Source of the DNA: Gari tellinella
Lineage: Eukaryota; Mollusca; Bivalvia; Cardiida; Psammobiidae
Assembly: GCA_922989275.2 (NCBI GenBank)
Contig: OV277857.1
Location: 44,369,083-44,433,082, forward strand
Length of the DNA: 64,000 nucleotides
Reading direction: 5' to 3'
Part shown: piece after piece, positions 1-9,737 of the stretch
How positions within the stretch are numbered: position 1 is the stretch's first letter
How the letters are laid out: the number at the start of each line of letters is the position of its first letter
Program-made: the position numbers and the translations under genes
The notes under the pieces: model-generated
Databases searched by the model: none
What the model saw: the letters and a program-made list of their open reading frames with translations, nothing else
What the model was told of the DNA's origin: nothing

Positions 1-732
1 AAATCAGTTAAGAATATCTAGACAAAATAAGATCACCACTAGGGTTTTAAAACATTTCCAAGTGTCCTAAAAACATTATCCCGAGCAGTCCCGCAAACTC
101 AGGCTGCAAATTATGCTATGTAGAGCTCTGTTATAACAGTGACTCAGACAGTTTTTTCAAATTTAGACGTTACAATGATAATGACGTCGTGTTGCTATAA
201 CGACGTTATTTTGAAAACAAAACTTGACTCTAACCGTCAAATGATCAATTTTAGTCAGTTAGAACAGTTTTAAATTAAATATTAATTTAAAATTTGAATA
301 TGGTATCGGAGAAGTCTTTTCGCAACACATTGATGTTGATTTTCTTTATTTTAGCTTGGTAGGTGTTTTTACCTTCGGATGAATAAAACCGAATAACACC
401 TATGGCGAATCGTTTTCCATAGAGCCGAGGGCAAAAGTGAATAAAATATTATTATACATGTATGTTTATTTTGTACCTTATATAACATGCTAAGCCATGT
501 TCTGAGAGAAATAAACTGTAAACTGAAAGTAAGACCGTTCGGATTTTCGTGTCATTTGGTGTTTATGTGATAAATAGGATATCAAATTCGTGTTTTTTCA
601 GTAATAAATTTATTGAACTCGTTGGATAAAAATGATATGTTGCTCGCCAAGGCTCGCAAAATATCATTTTCATCCAACTCGATCAATAAATTCATTAATG
701 AAAAAACACTCATTCAATATCCTCTATATACG
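1..732. repeat. Left arm of a long inverted repeat (partner 11815-12456)
   Basis: This stretch reappears, reverse-complemented and clearly diverged, at 11815-12456. Shared landmarks include a GAGCAGTCCCGCAAACTCAG block, a GTAAGACCGTTCGGATTTTC block and a hairpin at the inner end. The left arm has roughly 75 extra bases near 440-520 that the right arm lacks. It starts at or before the window edge, so its outer end is not visible. Similarity stops just after CCTCTATATA at about 730. The two arms are probably copies of one ~1.3-kb repeat in opposite orientation; the alternative is the ends of one 12.4-kb unit. Confidence 0.85.
577..722. repeat. Imperfect hairpin inside the left inverted-repeat arm
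   Basis: Arms of about 70 bases pair across a GCTCGCCAAGGCTCGC centre. The outer ends read GGATATCAAATTCGTGT and ACACTCATTCAATATCC. A 63-codon open frame here merely reads through the hairpin and is not a gene. Two related hairpins lie at 11665-11812 and 11822-11966. Confidence 0.8.
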
Positions 733-904
733 GAAAAGTTAAAATATTCCGGCAAATGCCGGACCGGCAAAAGTTTAAATAATCGTAAAGGTAAAAATGA
801 CTAAACACGCCTTCTATTTTTTCTTTTGTATTACCATACGCGTTTCGCCTCTCGGCTCATCAGTGATTGCAATATATTTGTTGCTATGACGTGGCGTCAA
901 TGGT

Positions 905-1110
905 AACGCTACGTCATAAGTGTGACGTCATAAACGTGACGTCATAACGTCATTTAAGTGGAACGTCATTGAAGCTCTTTTCATCAATTCTATGCATTTA
1001 ATTTAGGTTTAAAACAGTTTATAAAATATATATGAGCCGTTCCATGACAAAACCTGTATTAGCGACATCGCGTAGACAATGACGTAAAGATCGATTAAAG
1101 TTGACGTCAT
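905..1110. promoter_or_regulatory. Cluster of TGACGTCA (CRE-like) sites
   Basis: Perfect TGACGTCA octamers lie at 923-930, 937-944 and 1102-1109. ACGTCAT half-sites lie at 911-917, 947-953 and 963-969. TGACGTCA is the consensus for CREB/ATF bZIP factors. More copies occur at 11396-11403 and 12268-12275 in the 11.3-12.6 kb insertion. The sites may be internal promoter elements of a retroelement; no transcript start can be seen. Function is inferred from motif identity only. Confidence 0.45.
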
Positions 1111-1306
1111 GTATTGTAAACTTAATGCCACCGTCAACCAGGAAGTCTGTATGTGTTTACAAATAATTGGACCTCTAACTTTGGCTTGTGCATTTAAAAA
1201 TGGATAGTGATTTTGAGGTTAGAAATTGTATTGCTACAATCACTTGATACAGAGTTTATGAAGTTAATCTGAGTGTTTTAAAGAGAGATTTAGCCAGCCA
1301 CGTGTT

Positions 1307-1925
1307 GTGTTTATGTATGCCACCAGGATGGTATTGATGCATGTAAGTGTTTTCTTAATACTAGTGACATACATTGTATGTGCTTCTCGTCAACTGCCTG
1401 TTGATAATATTCTCAGCTTAATCCGACTAGTTCTGGAGAATAATCACTTTCAGTTCAATGGGGAACATTTTATGCAGAAAATGGGCACTGCTATGGGTAG
1501 TCCTATGGCTCCAGCGTATGCCTCATTATTTATGGGTAAACTGGAACAGGATTTTCTTAATACTAGAAATCTAAAACCTAGCATTTGGCTGAGATTTTTG
1601 GATGATATATTAATGGTATGGGATCACTCCTTAGCAAGCTTACAACTATTTATAGATGCTCTCAATTCATTTCATCCTTCGATTAAGTTTACATACAGCA
1701 TCTCTAAAAATAAGGTAAATTTTCTTGATGTTTCAGTTACTAAATCGGAAGATCTAGATTTTGTTACAGATGTATATGTGAAATCAACAAATGTTCACCA
1801 GTATGTTGAATACTCTTCGTGCCATTCTAAATCATGCAAAAATGGTATTCCCTATAGTCAAGGTAAAAGATACAGAAAAATTATTTCTGATGACACTACT
1901 TTCCGTAAAAGCCTTTGTGAATTAA
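1307..1925 (+). pseudogene. Penelope-like element reverse transcriptase, 5'-truncated and split
   Basis: This frame holds the C-terminal half of a Penelope-like (PLE) reverse transcriptase, which copies element RNA into DNA at the target site. Recognisable homology starts near residue 29 (about 1391). It runs through NNHFQFNGEHF and GTAMGSPMAPAYASLFMGKL (residues 60-79) to the catalytic FLDD at residues 97-100, then SKNKVNFLDVSVTK. The N-terminal RT motifs are missing, so the copy is 5'-truncated, as is common after target-primed reverse transcription. The frame stays open to 2014, but the residues after 1925 come from an inserted element. The continuation of the protein is at 2871-3631. A non-functional relic. 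Confidence 0.88.
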
Positions 1926-2870
1926 GGGTGTATCAATGTCATGAATTTGGGAACTTTTCAAAGTATATGAAGACACTCTATGATGGTTTTGTATTGAAGA
2001 GCTATTTAAGATGAATGGAAAAATAGAAAAAGTGTACATTTTGGTGAACAACAGTTGGCTCTACGGCCATGTAAAATTTACCCCACCCACTTCCTCTTAT
2101 TTTGTCCTTTTCAAACAGCCCTCTTCAATAAAACCCATTTTAAATGAAAGCAAATATGATAATTTGGTTTTGTGTTATTTATTTCCTATCTATGGTAGTA
2201 TTTTTTCATACAAAAACTAATTTAACAAAAAAAAGGCACCAAATGTGAAATTTATAAAGCTCTAAATATCATCGATATGGTACTTTTTTGTAAATTTTGT
2301 AAGGGGCGATAACTCTTTTTACTTTAATAACTCAAAATTTTCAACACTGACCTTTCAATTTCTTTTCATATTTTGAAATGCCTTAGTATGGGCTATCATC
2401 TGGTAGAATATAAGAAAAAGTTTAATACTAGAACTATTTCATTTTCAAACTTTTTTACTTTTTTTTCATAAAATAAAAAATCTAATAAAATCATGCCCTA
2501 AATAAAGCATATTTTTGATATTCAAGGATCCATATTGTTCAAACCTGGTGCCTGCTTTGTCTAAATTTGGTTTATATATGTGAACATACCACCATAGACA
2601 TGAAATAAATAAAGAAAACCCAAATTACCATGTTTGTTTTGTTTTGAAATAGATTTTACACCGCTTGTACTCTGGATGGGTAAAATTTGAGAAAAAAAAT
2701 CCAAATTGGACATACCTTTTTCAAATCGCTGTAGCTCAAAAAAAAGGACACCACCATATATATTTTTTTTCATTTTTTCATTCATCATAAATAGCTCTTC
2801 CAAAAAAACAATGATAGAAAAAAAGTTTAATACTTTGAAAAAATGGCTCATGACATTGATACACCCTTAA
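1922..2870. mobile_element. TTAA-flanked fold-back element inserted in the Penelope-like ORF
   Basis: A 941-bp insert (1926-2866) is flanked by TTAA at 1922-1925 and 2867-2870. The first ~20 bases, GGGTGTATCAATGTCATGA, are exactly inverted at the right end. Beyond them, arms of about 300 bases remain alignable: TCAAAGTAT, AAGAGCTATTTA(A/T)GATGAATG and GGCACCA blocks recur in inverted order. The centre (about 2250-2550) is AT-rich. TTAA duplication is the piggyBac hallmark, though these ends start GGG rather than CCC. There is no transposase, so it is non-autonomous. Removing the insert with one TTAA restores the Penelope reading frame exactly. Short open frames at 2011-2220 and 2561-2851 only read through the arms. 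Confidence 0.87.
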
Positions 2871-3631
2871 GAGAGTTTTTTCTTGAAAGAAATTACCCTG
2901 CTAACATAATTGATAAGGCACTTGAGAATGTTTCTTTATTAACTCAAAATGAGGCACGCAAAACTGTTGAAAAGGTCCGTGATAAGAGCGTTATTCCTTT
3001 TGTTATAGAATATAATCCTTCTCTGCCTAACATAGGTCTAATACTCAACAAATACTGGGACTTATTAAAGCTCTCCAATAAGGATAGCGTTAAAGATGTT
3101 CATGCGTGTAAGCCTATTTTAGCTTTTAACCGGCCAAAAAATCAACGTGACTATCTAGTTCGTTCAACTTTTACTGATAGTACATGTACTAATCATCTCT
3201 CCCAATCATGTGACAGACGAAGGTGTTCCCATTGTAAAAATATCATTAAAACTGACGCTTTTACAAGTAGTCCTACACAGGAGCGTTTCAAAATGCGATT
3301 TTCCACATGTTGTAAATCTAAGAACGTTATATATTTGATTGAATGTAAACGCTGCAACTTGCAATACATCGGTCAAACAAACCAACTAGTTTCTAAACGT
3401 ATGAATAGCCATAGATTTGATATTAATAATTATGAGGATCGTGGATATGGTACACATGTGGCTTCGCGTTTTAATTCAGCTTCGCATTATATTAATCATT
3501 TCAGCTTTCTTCCTTTTGATATTGTTAATAACGAGATGGATCGCCTATGTAAGGAAACTTACTGGATTCACAAACTCAATACACTCTATCCAAATGGTAT
3601 GAATGCGAAATTGCTATACGATATTAAGTAG
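2871..3631 (+). pseudogene. Penelope-like element linker and GIY-YIG endonuclease
   Basis: This is the C-terminal part of the PLE protein; the open frame starts artificially at 2843 inside the inserted element. Numbering from that ATG: the RT-thumb region LREFFLERNYP is at 9-19, a Cys-rich linker has C115, C123, C128 and C131, and the GIY-YIG nuclease follows with VIYLIE at 162-167, YIGQT at 175-179, R186, E238 and the GMN motif at 252-254. These are the hallmarks of the endonuclease of canonical PLEs, which nicks target DNA. The domain has no stop or frameshift and ends at TAG, so decay of this half is recent or slight. It cannot make a complete protein because the 5' half is truncated and split. 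Confidence 0.92.
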
Positions 3632-3745
3632 ATAGGTTACTACTGTTTGTTCCTATTTCTTCTTTTTATATATATAACTTATAGGAATAGTTTGTATCTT
3701 TACTGATCTAGTAGTTTCTTAATTATCAGCTTGAACTTTCATTTA

Positions 3746-4234
3746 CAGTATAAACTCTCTATTACTACCACTATATTACATGTACATGTACGTTATTTAT
3801 TTGGTGTTTGGGGCATGTGGCTATTTTGGGCGGGAAGAAGGTAAAACAGAAAGCTCCCTTAGAAGCTTTCTGTTTTGCTTTTACCTTGCTTTCGGCTATC
3901 GCCTATCGCCCTGTTTATTAACCAGCTTTAGTTTGGTGGTGAAAATGGTGAGTTTTTACTTTGTATAAGCGTGACTTTGATGTTTATTAGTTGCATATTT
4001 TTCTATCTACTTTATGATATTGTCACTGTTTTTCCGTATGTATATACAGTTAACCCTCTCTATCTAGCAGCCGCTAGTTTGTGTTGATTGTTTGGTGTTT
4101 GGGGCAGGTGACTGTTTTGAGAGGGGTGACATTTAATTAGCTTTCTGCTTTACTTTCGCCTTGCTTTGGGCAGTCGCCGGTATTGGTATTGATATTTTGT
4201 GTATATCGGTGACTGTTGTAGAGAGGGTTTACTG
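3746..4234. mobile_element. M3-type TA MITE pair with cassette-2 hairpin, in the Penelope 3' region
   Basis: A left end, TA + CAGTATAAACTCTCTATTAC, at 3746 and a right end, GTAGAGAGGGTTTACTG + TA, at 4218-4236 bound the segment. A second left end, CAGTTAACCCTCTCTATC, starts at 4047, so two related elements are stacked. The termini match the M3 family seen best at 42359-42567. A cassette-2 hairpin sits at 3835-3892, with AAAACAGAAAGCTCCCTTAG as its core. No protein coding. Confidence 0.65.
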
Positions 4235-4239
4235 TATAT

Positions 4240-4269
4240 GACGTTTTGACGTTAACGCGCCAAAACGTC
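4240..4269. repeat. Short palindrome in the Penelope 3' region
   Basis: GACGTTTTGACG...CGCCAAAACGTC pairs as a 30-base hairpin with only minor mismatch. It lies between the MITE pair and the hammerhead-like motif. GACGT words echo the 900-1110 region, so it may be part of the Penelope-like long terminal sequence. Confidence 0.6.
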
Positions 4270-4319
4270 TATAGTATTTGTTTACCGTTACGTCATTAAA
4301 CTATATAAATATTCATTCC

Positions 4320-4343
4320 TTGAAAAAGCCTAACGGCGAAACG
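4320..4343 (+). ncRNA. Degenerate hammerhead-like motif at the Penelope 3' end
   Basis: TTGAAAAAGCC-TAAC-GGCGAAACG has a 3-bp GCC/GGC stem followed by GAAAC. This is the arrangement found near the ends of Penelope-like elements, where hammerhead ribozymes carry CTGANGA, a short stem II and GAAA. Here the CTGANGA core is not conserved, so cleavage is unlikely. A second similar GAAACGTT motif is at 48769-48803. Confidence 0.35.
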
Positions 4344-4399
4344 TTGGAAGATAATTTATAAACTTAAATTCGTGTTGGTGTTTGTTTATTTTTCTTATA

Positions 4400-5339
4400 T
4401 TGCCGTATTTGTTTAACACACAGTGGATCAGTGTGTATCAAGTTCCTCAACGAAATGTTATTTTTATTTACCTTTAAAAACAGGTTAACTTCTTAATCTA
4501 GATGATGTATAGATTCATAAACGTTTGCTGATTTATAGACCTAGAGAAATGTTGATTACATAGCCATTAATTTGTATAATTTGCTGCACATGCAAATAAA
4601 TGACTTCGACTAGGTTGGCCATCACATGGATCTAGATCATTCTTCAAATGTTATCATTTTCAAAATAAAATATAGGAAGGAAAACGGGATTTGGGGCAGA
4701 CTCATATCATTTGGGTTGATGTGAGTGAGGGGCCAGGGGGACACTCTTCGACTGGGTTTTTTGTATTTATTTTCCTTATTTTTTTTTTGGGGGGGGGGGG
4801 GGGGGTCTTAGTTGTCCGCTAAACATTCTGAAGAAAAAAAACAACGTTACGTCTGAAACATAGGCATTCGGCCCGTTGGCTATGACACTACTCCTAGCTG
4901 CTATAACCCCCCTCCACCACCACCAAACGTGGATAAAAGACCCTAAAATCTATCCATACATTCAATAATCATCATAAAAGAACATTTCCTGAAGTTTTTT
5001 TTTGCTATAGTAAAGGCTGCCATGAAAAAGCGCCTTGCAGAAGCAACCCTCAAGTTCCCAACCCTGTCATTTTGTCAAATCTTGGACGATCTGGACAGAT
5101 GATGGCTCATTGTTTACAGCAAACAGTTTTCTTTGACGATAATTGGTAACAAAAATCAAAGCAATCGGCGAACACGCGCATGGGGACTCGAAGGTTGGGG
5201 AGACCCCTTCATCGGAAACCATCTGTCACGCAAAATTTTCCCAAACAAACGACTGGTTGCCCAGTTAAACTATTATCATTCTAGCGAAACCGAGAACCAG
5301 CTTCAAAGCAGGAAATGACGCAAAAAGTCAAGCGTCTCA
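4400..5339. other. Unassigned non-coding DNA with a 17-base G run
   Basis: No credible gene or element was seen. A run of 17 G directly follows a T tract at 4789-4805. A 61-codon frame at 5133-5318 has no recognisable features. TCTAGAT words are frequent (for example 4498 and 4628). Confidence 0.5.
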
Positions 5340-5572
5340 ATTGGTCGTATTCGAATCAGGACAACTATCGCGTTAGTTGGAATAGTTGTCAACAAGTTCT
5401 ATTCGAATCATCACTTGATGTTTTCCGTTGACAAAATGTTGTCAAACCATCAAATCTTTGACCACAATTTCGATTCGAGTCGGGTCAAAATTGTGGTCAT
5501 CAGTAAATCTTCGCGCATTTGCTCCGCCCAGTTTTCGTTGACAACAAACTCGATTAGTCGAATACGACCAAT
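5340..5572. mobile_element. Small inverted-repeat element, ATTGGTCGTATTCGA ends
   Basis: ATTGGTCGTATTCGAATCA at 5340-5358 is inverted at 5555-5572 (TAGTCGAATACGACCAAT). The interior has further inverted blocks, including GTTGACAA/TTGTCAAC words and ACCACAATTT...AAATTGTGGT at 5460-5500. It is about 230 bp, non-coding and MITE-like. A target duplication is not clear. Confidence 0.55.
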
Positions 5573-5625
5573 GATATCATATACGTTTGTCAACAGAAAA
5601 CTTGAAAACGAAAGTTATTATTGTG

Positions 5626-5734
5626 CCCCCCCCCCCCCCCCCCCCCCCCTTATACATATTCACAGTCTAAATATAAACATACCCATAATGGCCCATTATG
5701 GGTATGTTTATATTTAGACTGTGTGTGAATATGT
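5626..5734. repeat. C24 run followed by a near-perfect 40-bp-arm hairpin
   Basis: A run of 24 C (5626-5649) abuts a hairpin at 5653-5734. Its arms, TACATATTCACAGTCTAAAT and onward, pair with only one CACA slippage difference around a GGCC centre. Open frames crossing it are low-complexity artefacts. Confidence 0.8.
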
Positions 5735-7407
5735 ATTTCAAAAATTATGTAAATCTAGATCTAGATCTATAACACAATCTAGAGCCGATATCATGGATAT
5801 TCAGGTCTATTACGCAGATGTATAGGTTTGAATATTTAAGAAGAATCTATTAAGATCTAAATACGAAACCTGATGATGTTTTCGCGGTAATGGAGCAGTC
5901 GGTTAAAATAACGCCGACTGGGCTACTTGTTCTAATCTCATCAGTTACACATTCTTATGACAACATTCTAACATGTAAATATGCGATATAAACCCAACTG
6001 GAACATGATCTTGTTTCAACATTTCTATTTTACTCATTCATGTAGATCTAGTTCCAAGTAGATATGTTGGGATTTAGATCTATAATTCAAACAAATGTGT
6101 TCGTGTTTGCAAACTGTGTAGACCAGGTCAAATTTCTTTTCCGCATTTCTCGAGGCAAATGGGATCTAGCTACGAAAACTTTAAATAGAAAACTGGATCT
6201 ATTGGGACTTTGAAAATGAGGATTGATGGCCAACCAAAGCAGCTGAATGTCATCATAGATAAGAAAATAAGATCATCGGCATTAACTGGCCTGACACACG
6301 GTCTAAATGCTGTCATTTCTATAATGTCTCCTGTGTCCCACCTACAGTAAAGACGATCGGTTCATGAATCTCTGTACATGCCGACAATTGCCAGACTCTA
6401 AATATCACAACTGATCTAGATCAACTTTTGTTTCGCCAGGCCACATTTTACAACTCTCAATGTTCTCTATAGAAAAATAATGAAATCAACGGCTTGCATA
6501 TTAGATCTAGATCTGGCTGCATACATTACTTTCAAATAGTGCCAAAAGCGATGAGTTGGAACCGAACTCTATTAAATTTGGTTTGGTATTGCTTTACACA
6601 TGCTTAATTGTACATTCAAACGTCGTGATGTCATAATCATACGTCATAAATACGGATGACGAAAACTCACTGCTAAATGACGACTACTGTACAATTATAG
6701 TCTGTTTCACTATTTCATCTACTCTGCATAGAGTATAATCGCGATATGGATTTCTGTATGAATGCTTCTATTCGACGACTATTATGAATGCAATTGTTCA
6801 AACAATGCAGATTCAAGCCACCAATTGCGTCTCTCAGGTGGAATGTAACCAATGTCTTGTGAAAAAAGACCACTGCATAATTTTTTATCCATTATTCTGA
6901 AAACAACATACTTTTCAGTTCAACCTTTCGTCTGCTTAAGTAATAACTTGTTAAACTAGATCTAATAAGGTCAGGAGTTTTCAACCGAGTGACAAAGAAC
7001 ATATAATAAGATCACAAATGAGTGTCTTAGGCGGCGCGCAATAAGCTATTCCCGCTGTGGAGCAAGTCGGTAATCCGCGTTTTAAACAGCATATTAATGC
7101 AAACAAATTGTTCTAGTTTCGGAAAAAAAATCATGCATGTTCAGCGTAGTAAAAATGGCTTACTGACATATTAAATTCGAGCTCCAACACCTTTTTACTT
7201 TAAAGTATAATATACAAATATGTGTTAGTTTCTGAATCAAATTATCTGAAACAGACCAGTAAGAATACTTTAGATTTCCGAGTTTTCTTATTCATTCACA
7301 GTAAGCATCGGTACTTAAAATTCACCAGAGAAGAACGCCGAGCTGTATCATGCGCTCCGGGGAAGACAAACCAAAGCACAAAGTAAACATTTTGATGCGA
7401 GATTGTA
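5735..7407. other. Unassigned AT-rich DNA, AGATCTAG-rich
   Basis: No gene was seen. The palindromic words AGATCT and CTAG recur as overlapping AGATCTAGATCT strings (about 5750, 6047, 6413, 6503 and 6957). Otherwise there is no recognisable element. Confidence 0.5.
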
Positions 7408-8045
7408 CGGAAGCCCATTGAGGCCCTTTTGAGATAGAAGTTAGATGGCATTAATTCGAACTTAAGTTCTAATTCCTCAGTTCGAAATGTTGCCGGAACA
7501 TCTAAGATCTAATATCTTATATCTAAGGTCTAACTCATAAGTTCGAATTGTTGCCGAAATTGTTGCCAGAACATCTAAAAGCTAAGATCTAAGTTCTAAG
7601 TTATAATTCCTAAGTTCGAATTGTTGCCGGAATTGTTGCCGGAACATCTAAGATCTAAGATCTAACTTCTAACATCTAAGTTCTAAGTTCTAACATCTAA
7701 GTTCTAAGTTCTAAGTTCGAATAATTCGAACTTAGAAGTTAGATCTTAGATATTTCCGGCATCAATTCGAACTTAGATGTTAGAACTTAGAACTTAGATC
7801 TTAGATGTTCCGACAACAATTTCGCCAACAATTCGAACTTAGAAGTTAGAAGTTAGAACTTAGGTCTTAGATCTTAGATGTTCCGGCAACAATTCCGGCA
7901 AAATTCAAACTTAGAAATTATTACTTAGAACTAAGGTCTTAGATCTTAGATATTCCGGCAACAATTCGAACTTAGGAGTTAGAGCTAATGTTCGAATGAC
8001 TGCCTTCTAACTTCTATCTCAAAAGGGCCCCAATGGGCTTCCGTA
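7406..8045. mobile_element. Fold-back element made of TCTAAG-type simple repeats
   Basis: The element at 7408-8043 is flanked by TA. Its termini, CGGAAGCCCATTG(A/G)GGCCC then TTTTGAGATAGAAGTTAGA, are inverted at the right end (8007-8043). Between them the left half is a string of CTAAGTT/CTAAGAT/CTAACTT words with GTTCGAATTGTTGCCGGAA interruptions. The right half is the same material inverted, so the whole 636 bp can fold on itself. No coding. The same outer octamer CGGAAGCC flanks a 72-bp hairpin at 56669-56740. Confidence 0.85.
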
Positions 8046-8939
8046 AGATTGCGTGATCAGCGACTCGCCTGCTATACTCGAGACTGTGGGTCTCGGCGAC
8101 GAGGGGAAGCAAATGCACCTGAGTGCAGCAGCCGTGACGTTGCATGCCAAACTTGTCATAAATCAGCTCATATAAAATTAAATTAGATCTTTTAGCTTTA
8201 AACGACGCTAATTTTTATGTACAACAACACCGTAAACGGGGAAATTTTTACATGTACCATTCAAGCAAATTGAAAGCAACGAGAAACAAACCTATATTTG
8301 ATCGTTTCCTCAAGCATTGCAAACAATATCCATCCTAAATTTTGAAATGGATTAGACACCGAGCGGAGATTTTTTTGATTTCATCTGGCTTCATATTGTT
8401 CGGAAAAGTCAGCAGTATTCAATGTTCATTTTGTTTAATTGGACATAGAAATACTTATCTGTCGTGATACCACGTTCACAAGGATATAAGCTGCAGTCAA
8501 GAAAGCGTTAACGTCGCAAATTATGACGTTTTAAAAATTAAATCAATCCACCCGCCGCGTTAAAACGTCCAGAAAATTTTAAAAAATCGACCTATCGCCG
8601 AAAAAACAATTGAATTCGACAGTTTAAATAATGCTCATTCAGAAAATGAGAAAATTCAATTTTCGCAAAATTAAGCCATGAAGCCCTTTAAGTGACGCTT
8701 ATATGCATCATTTATAAACATATAACGATCAGCTAGGATGCTGGTATTATGTATTTAGATTTACATTTGTATTTGGGGCCAAACATTGATTCTGTGAAGT
8801 TGAAACTTAAAAAGAGATTTAATTTTTGTCAATTTTTCACACTGCACAGGTGGCTCTGACATCAGTTCTGATAGTTTTTCAAGTACCCCCCTTTCTCTGG
8901 TGCTCAGGTTGGTTGTTGTCCAGAGTTGTCAACGTTGTA
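8046..8939. other. Unassigned non-coding DNA
   Basis: No gene was seen. GACGTTTT/AAAACGTC words at 8524-8569 resemble the palindrome at 4240-4269. A 65-codon frame at 8826-9023 runs into a MITE and is not convincing. Confidence 0.45.
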
Positions 8940-9164
8940 TTAACCCTTTCACCGCCAGAATCGCCTAAAGTCGAATTTGCAAACAGTTTTGATCCTGATC
9001 AGACGCCGCGTAAAGCTGTTTGACACCCGTTTCGATATTTCTTATGTCATACTCTCTTAATTCTAACTTTGAAATGATATTGCAGACAATAAAATTGAAG
9101 CAGACGACAATATAACGGTGTAGGGGTAAAAAAATCAAAAATAATTTGGCGGTGAAAGGATTAA
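8940..9164. mobile_element. T3 MITE, TTAA-flanked, with half of cassette 1
   Basis: TTAA at 8940-8943 and 9161-9164 bound a 217-bp element. Its ends are CCCTTTCACCGCC and GGCGGTGAAAGG. Inside, TTTGCAAACAGTTTTGATCC at 8976 opens a cassette-1 hairpin whose right arm is shortened to CTGTTTGAC. TTAA duplication and CCC ends suggest piggyBac-type mobilisation. No coding. Confidence 0.8.
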
Positions 9165-9388
9165 GCAAACACGCAAAAGAAGTCCCCTTGCGAAACATCA
9201 ACTACAAGTGGTGGCTTGATGCAGGATAACAAATAATGCAGAAAGCTGCATCAATTTTAACCAGCATTTACCGATCATTTGTCGCCAGAGATTTCTGCTA
9301 TGCTTCTTCAACTAGTGGCTGCTTAATACAAAATTGACTGTATTTGTTGTAATATTAGAGAATTGTACATATTAACATATACATGCAG

Positions 9389-9575
9389 AGTTCCAGATAA
9401 GTTGAGTTAACTAAACAAATCAAACAATTTCTCATTGATTTTAGCACCAAATCCTATTGTGTTACAACTCATTAGAATCGTCTCTTTGAGACGATTCTAA
9501 TGAGTAGGGACACCATAGGATTTAAAACAGAAATAAACGATTTTAGTTTTTGAAACACTCCCCTTATCTGGAAAC
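9389..9575. mobile_element. F2 fold-back element with cassette 3
   Basis: Ends GTTCCAGATAAG and CTTATCTGGAAAC enclose a ~187-bp fold-back. Each arm carries the paired blocks AAATCCTAT(T/G)GTGT and ACACCATAGGATTT. The centre is TTAGAATCGTCT-CTTTG-AGACGATTCTAA. Sister copies are at 46053-46240 and 62521-62712, with a partial copy in the 4-kb array. Open frames here follow the hairpin arms. Confidence 0.85.
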
Positions 9576-9737
9576 TAGTAGATGTAATATAAATCAGATC
9601 TGGTGAAGCATAGCGATTATATCCTTTAGTATTTCTTGTTATTATGAGGGTTGTATTAATTTGCACTTTTGTTAGTATTAGTGAATTGTAGATTATGGTT
9701 GTATCAGTACATGAGGCAAGTAGTTATTATTGATATT

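Noticed and set aside
5415..5717. 100-codon frame containing a proline run
   Set aside because: The prolines come from the C24 tract and the rest from fold-back DNA.
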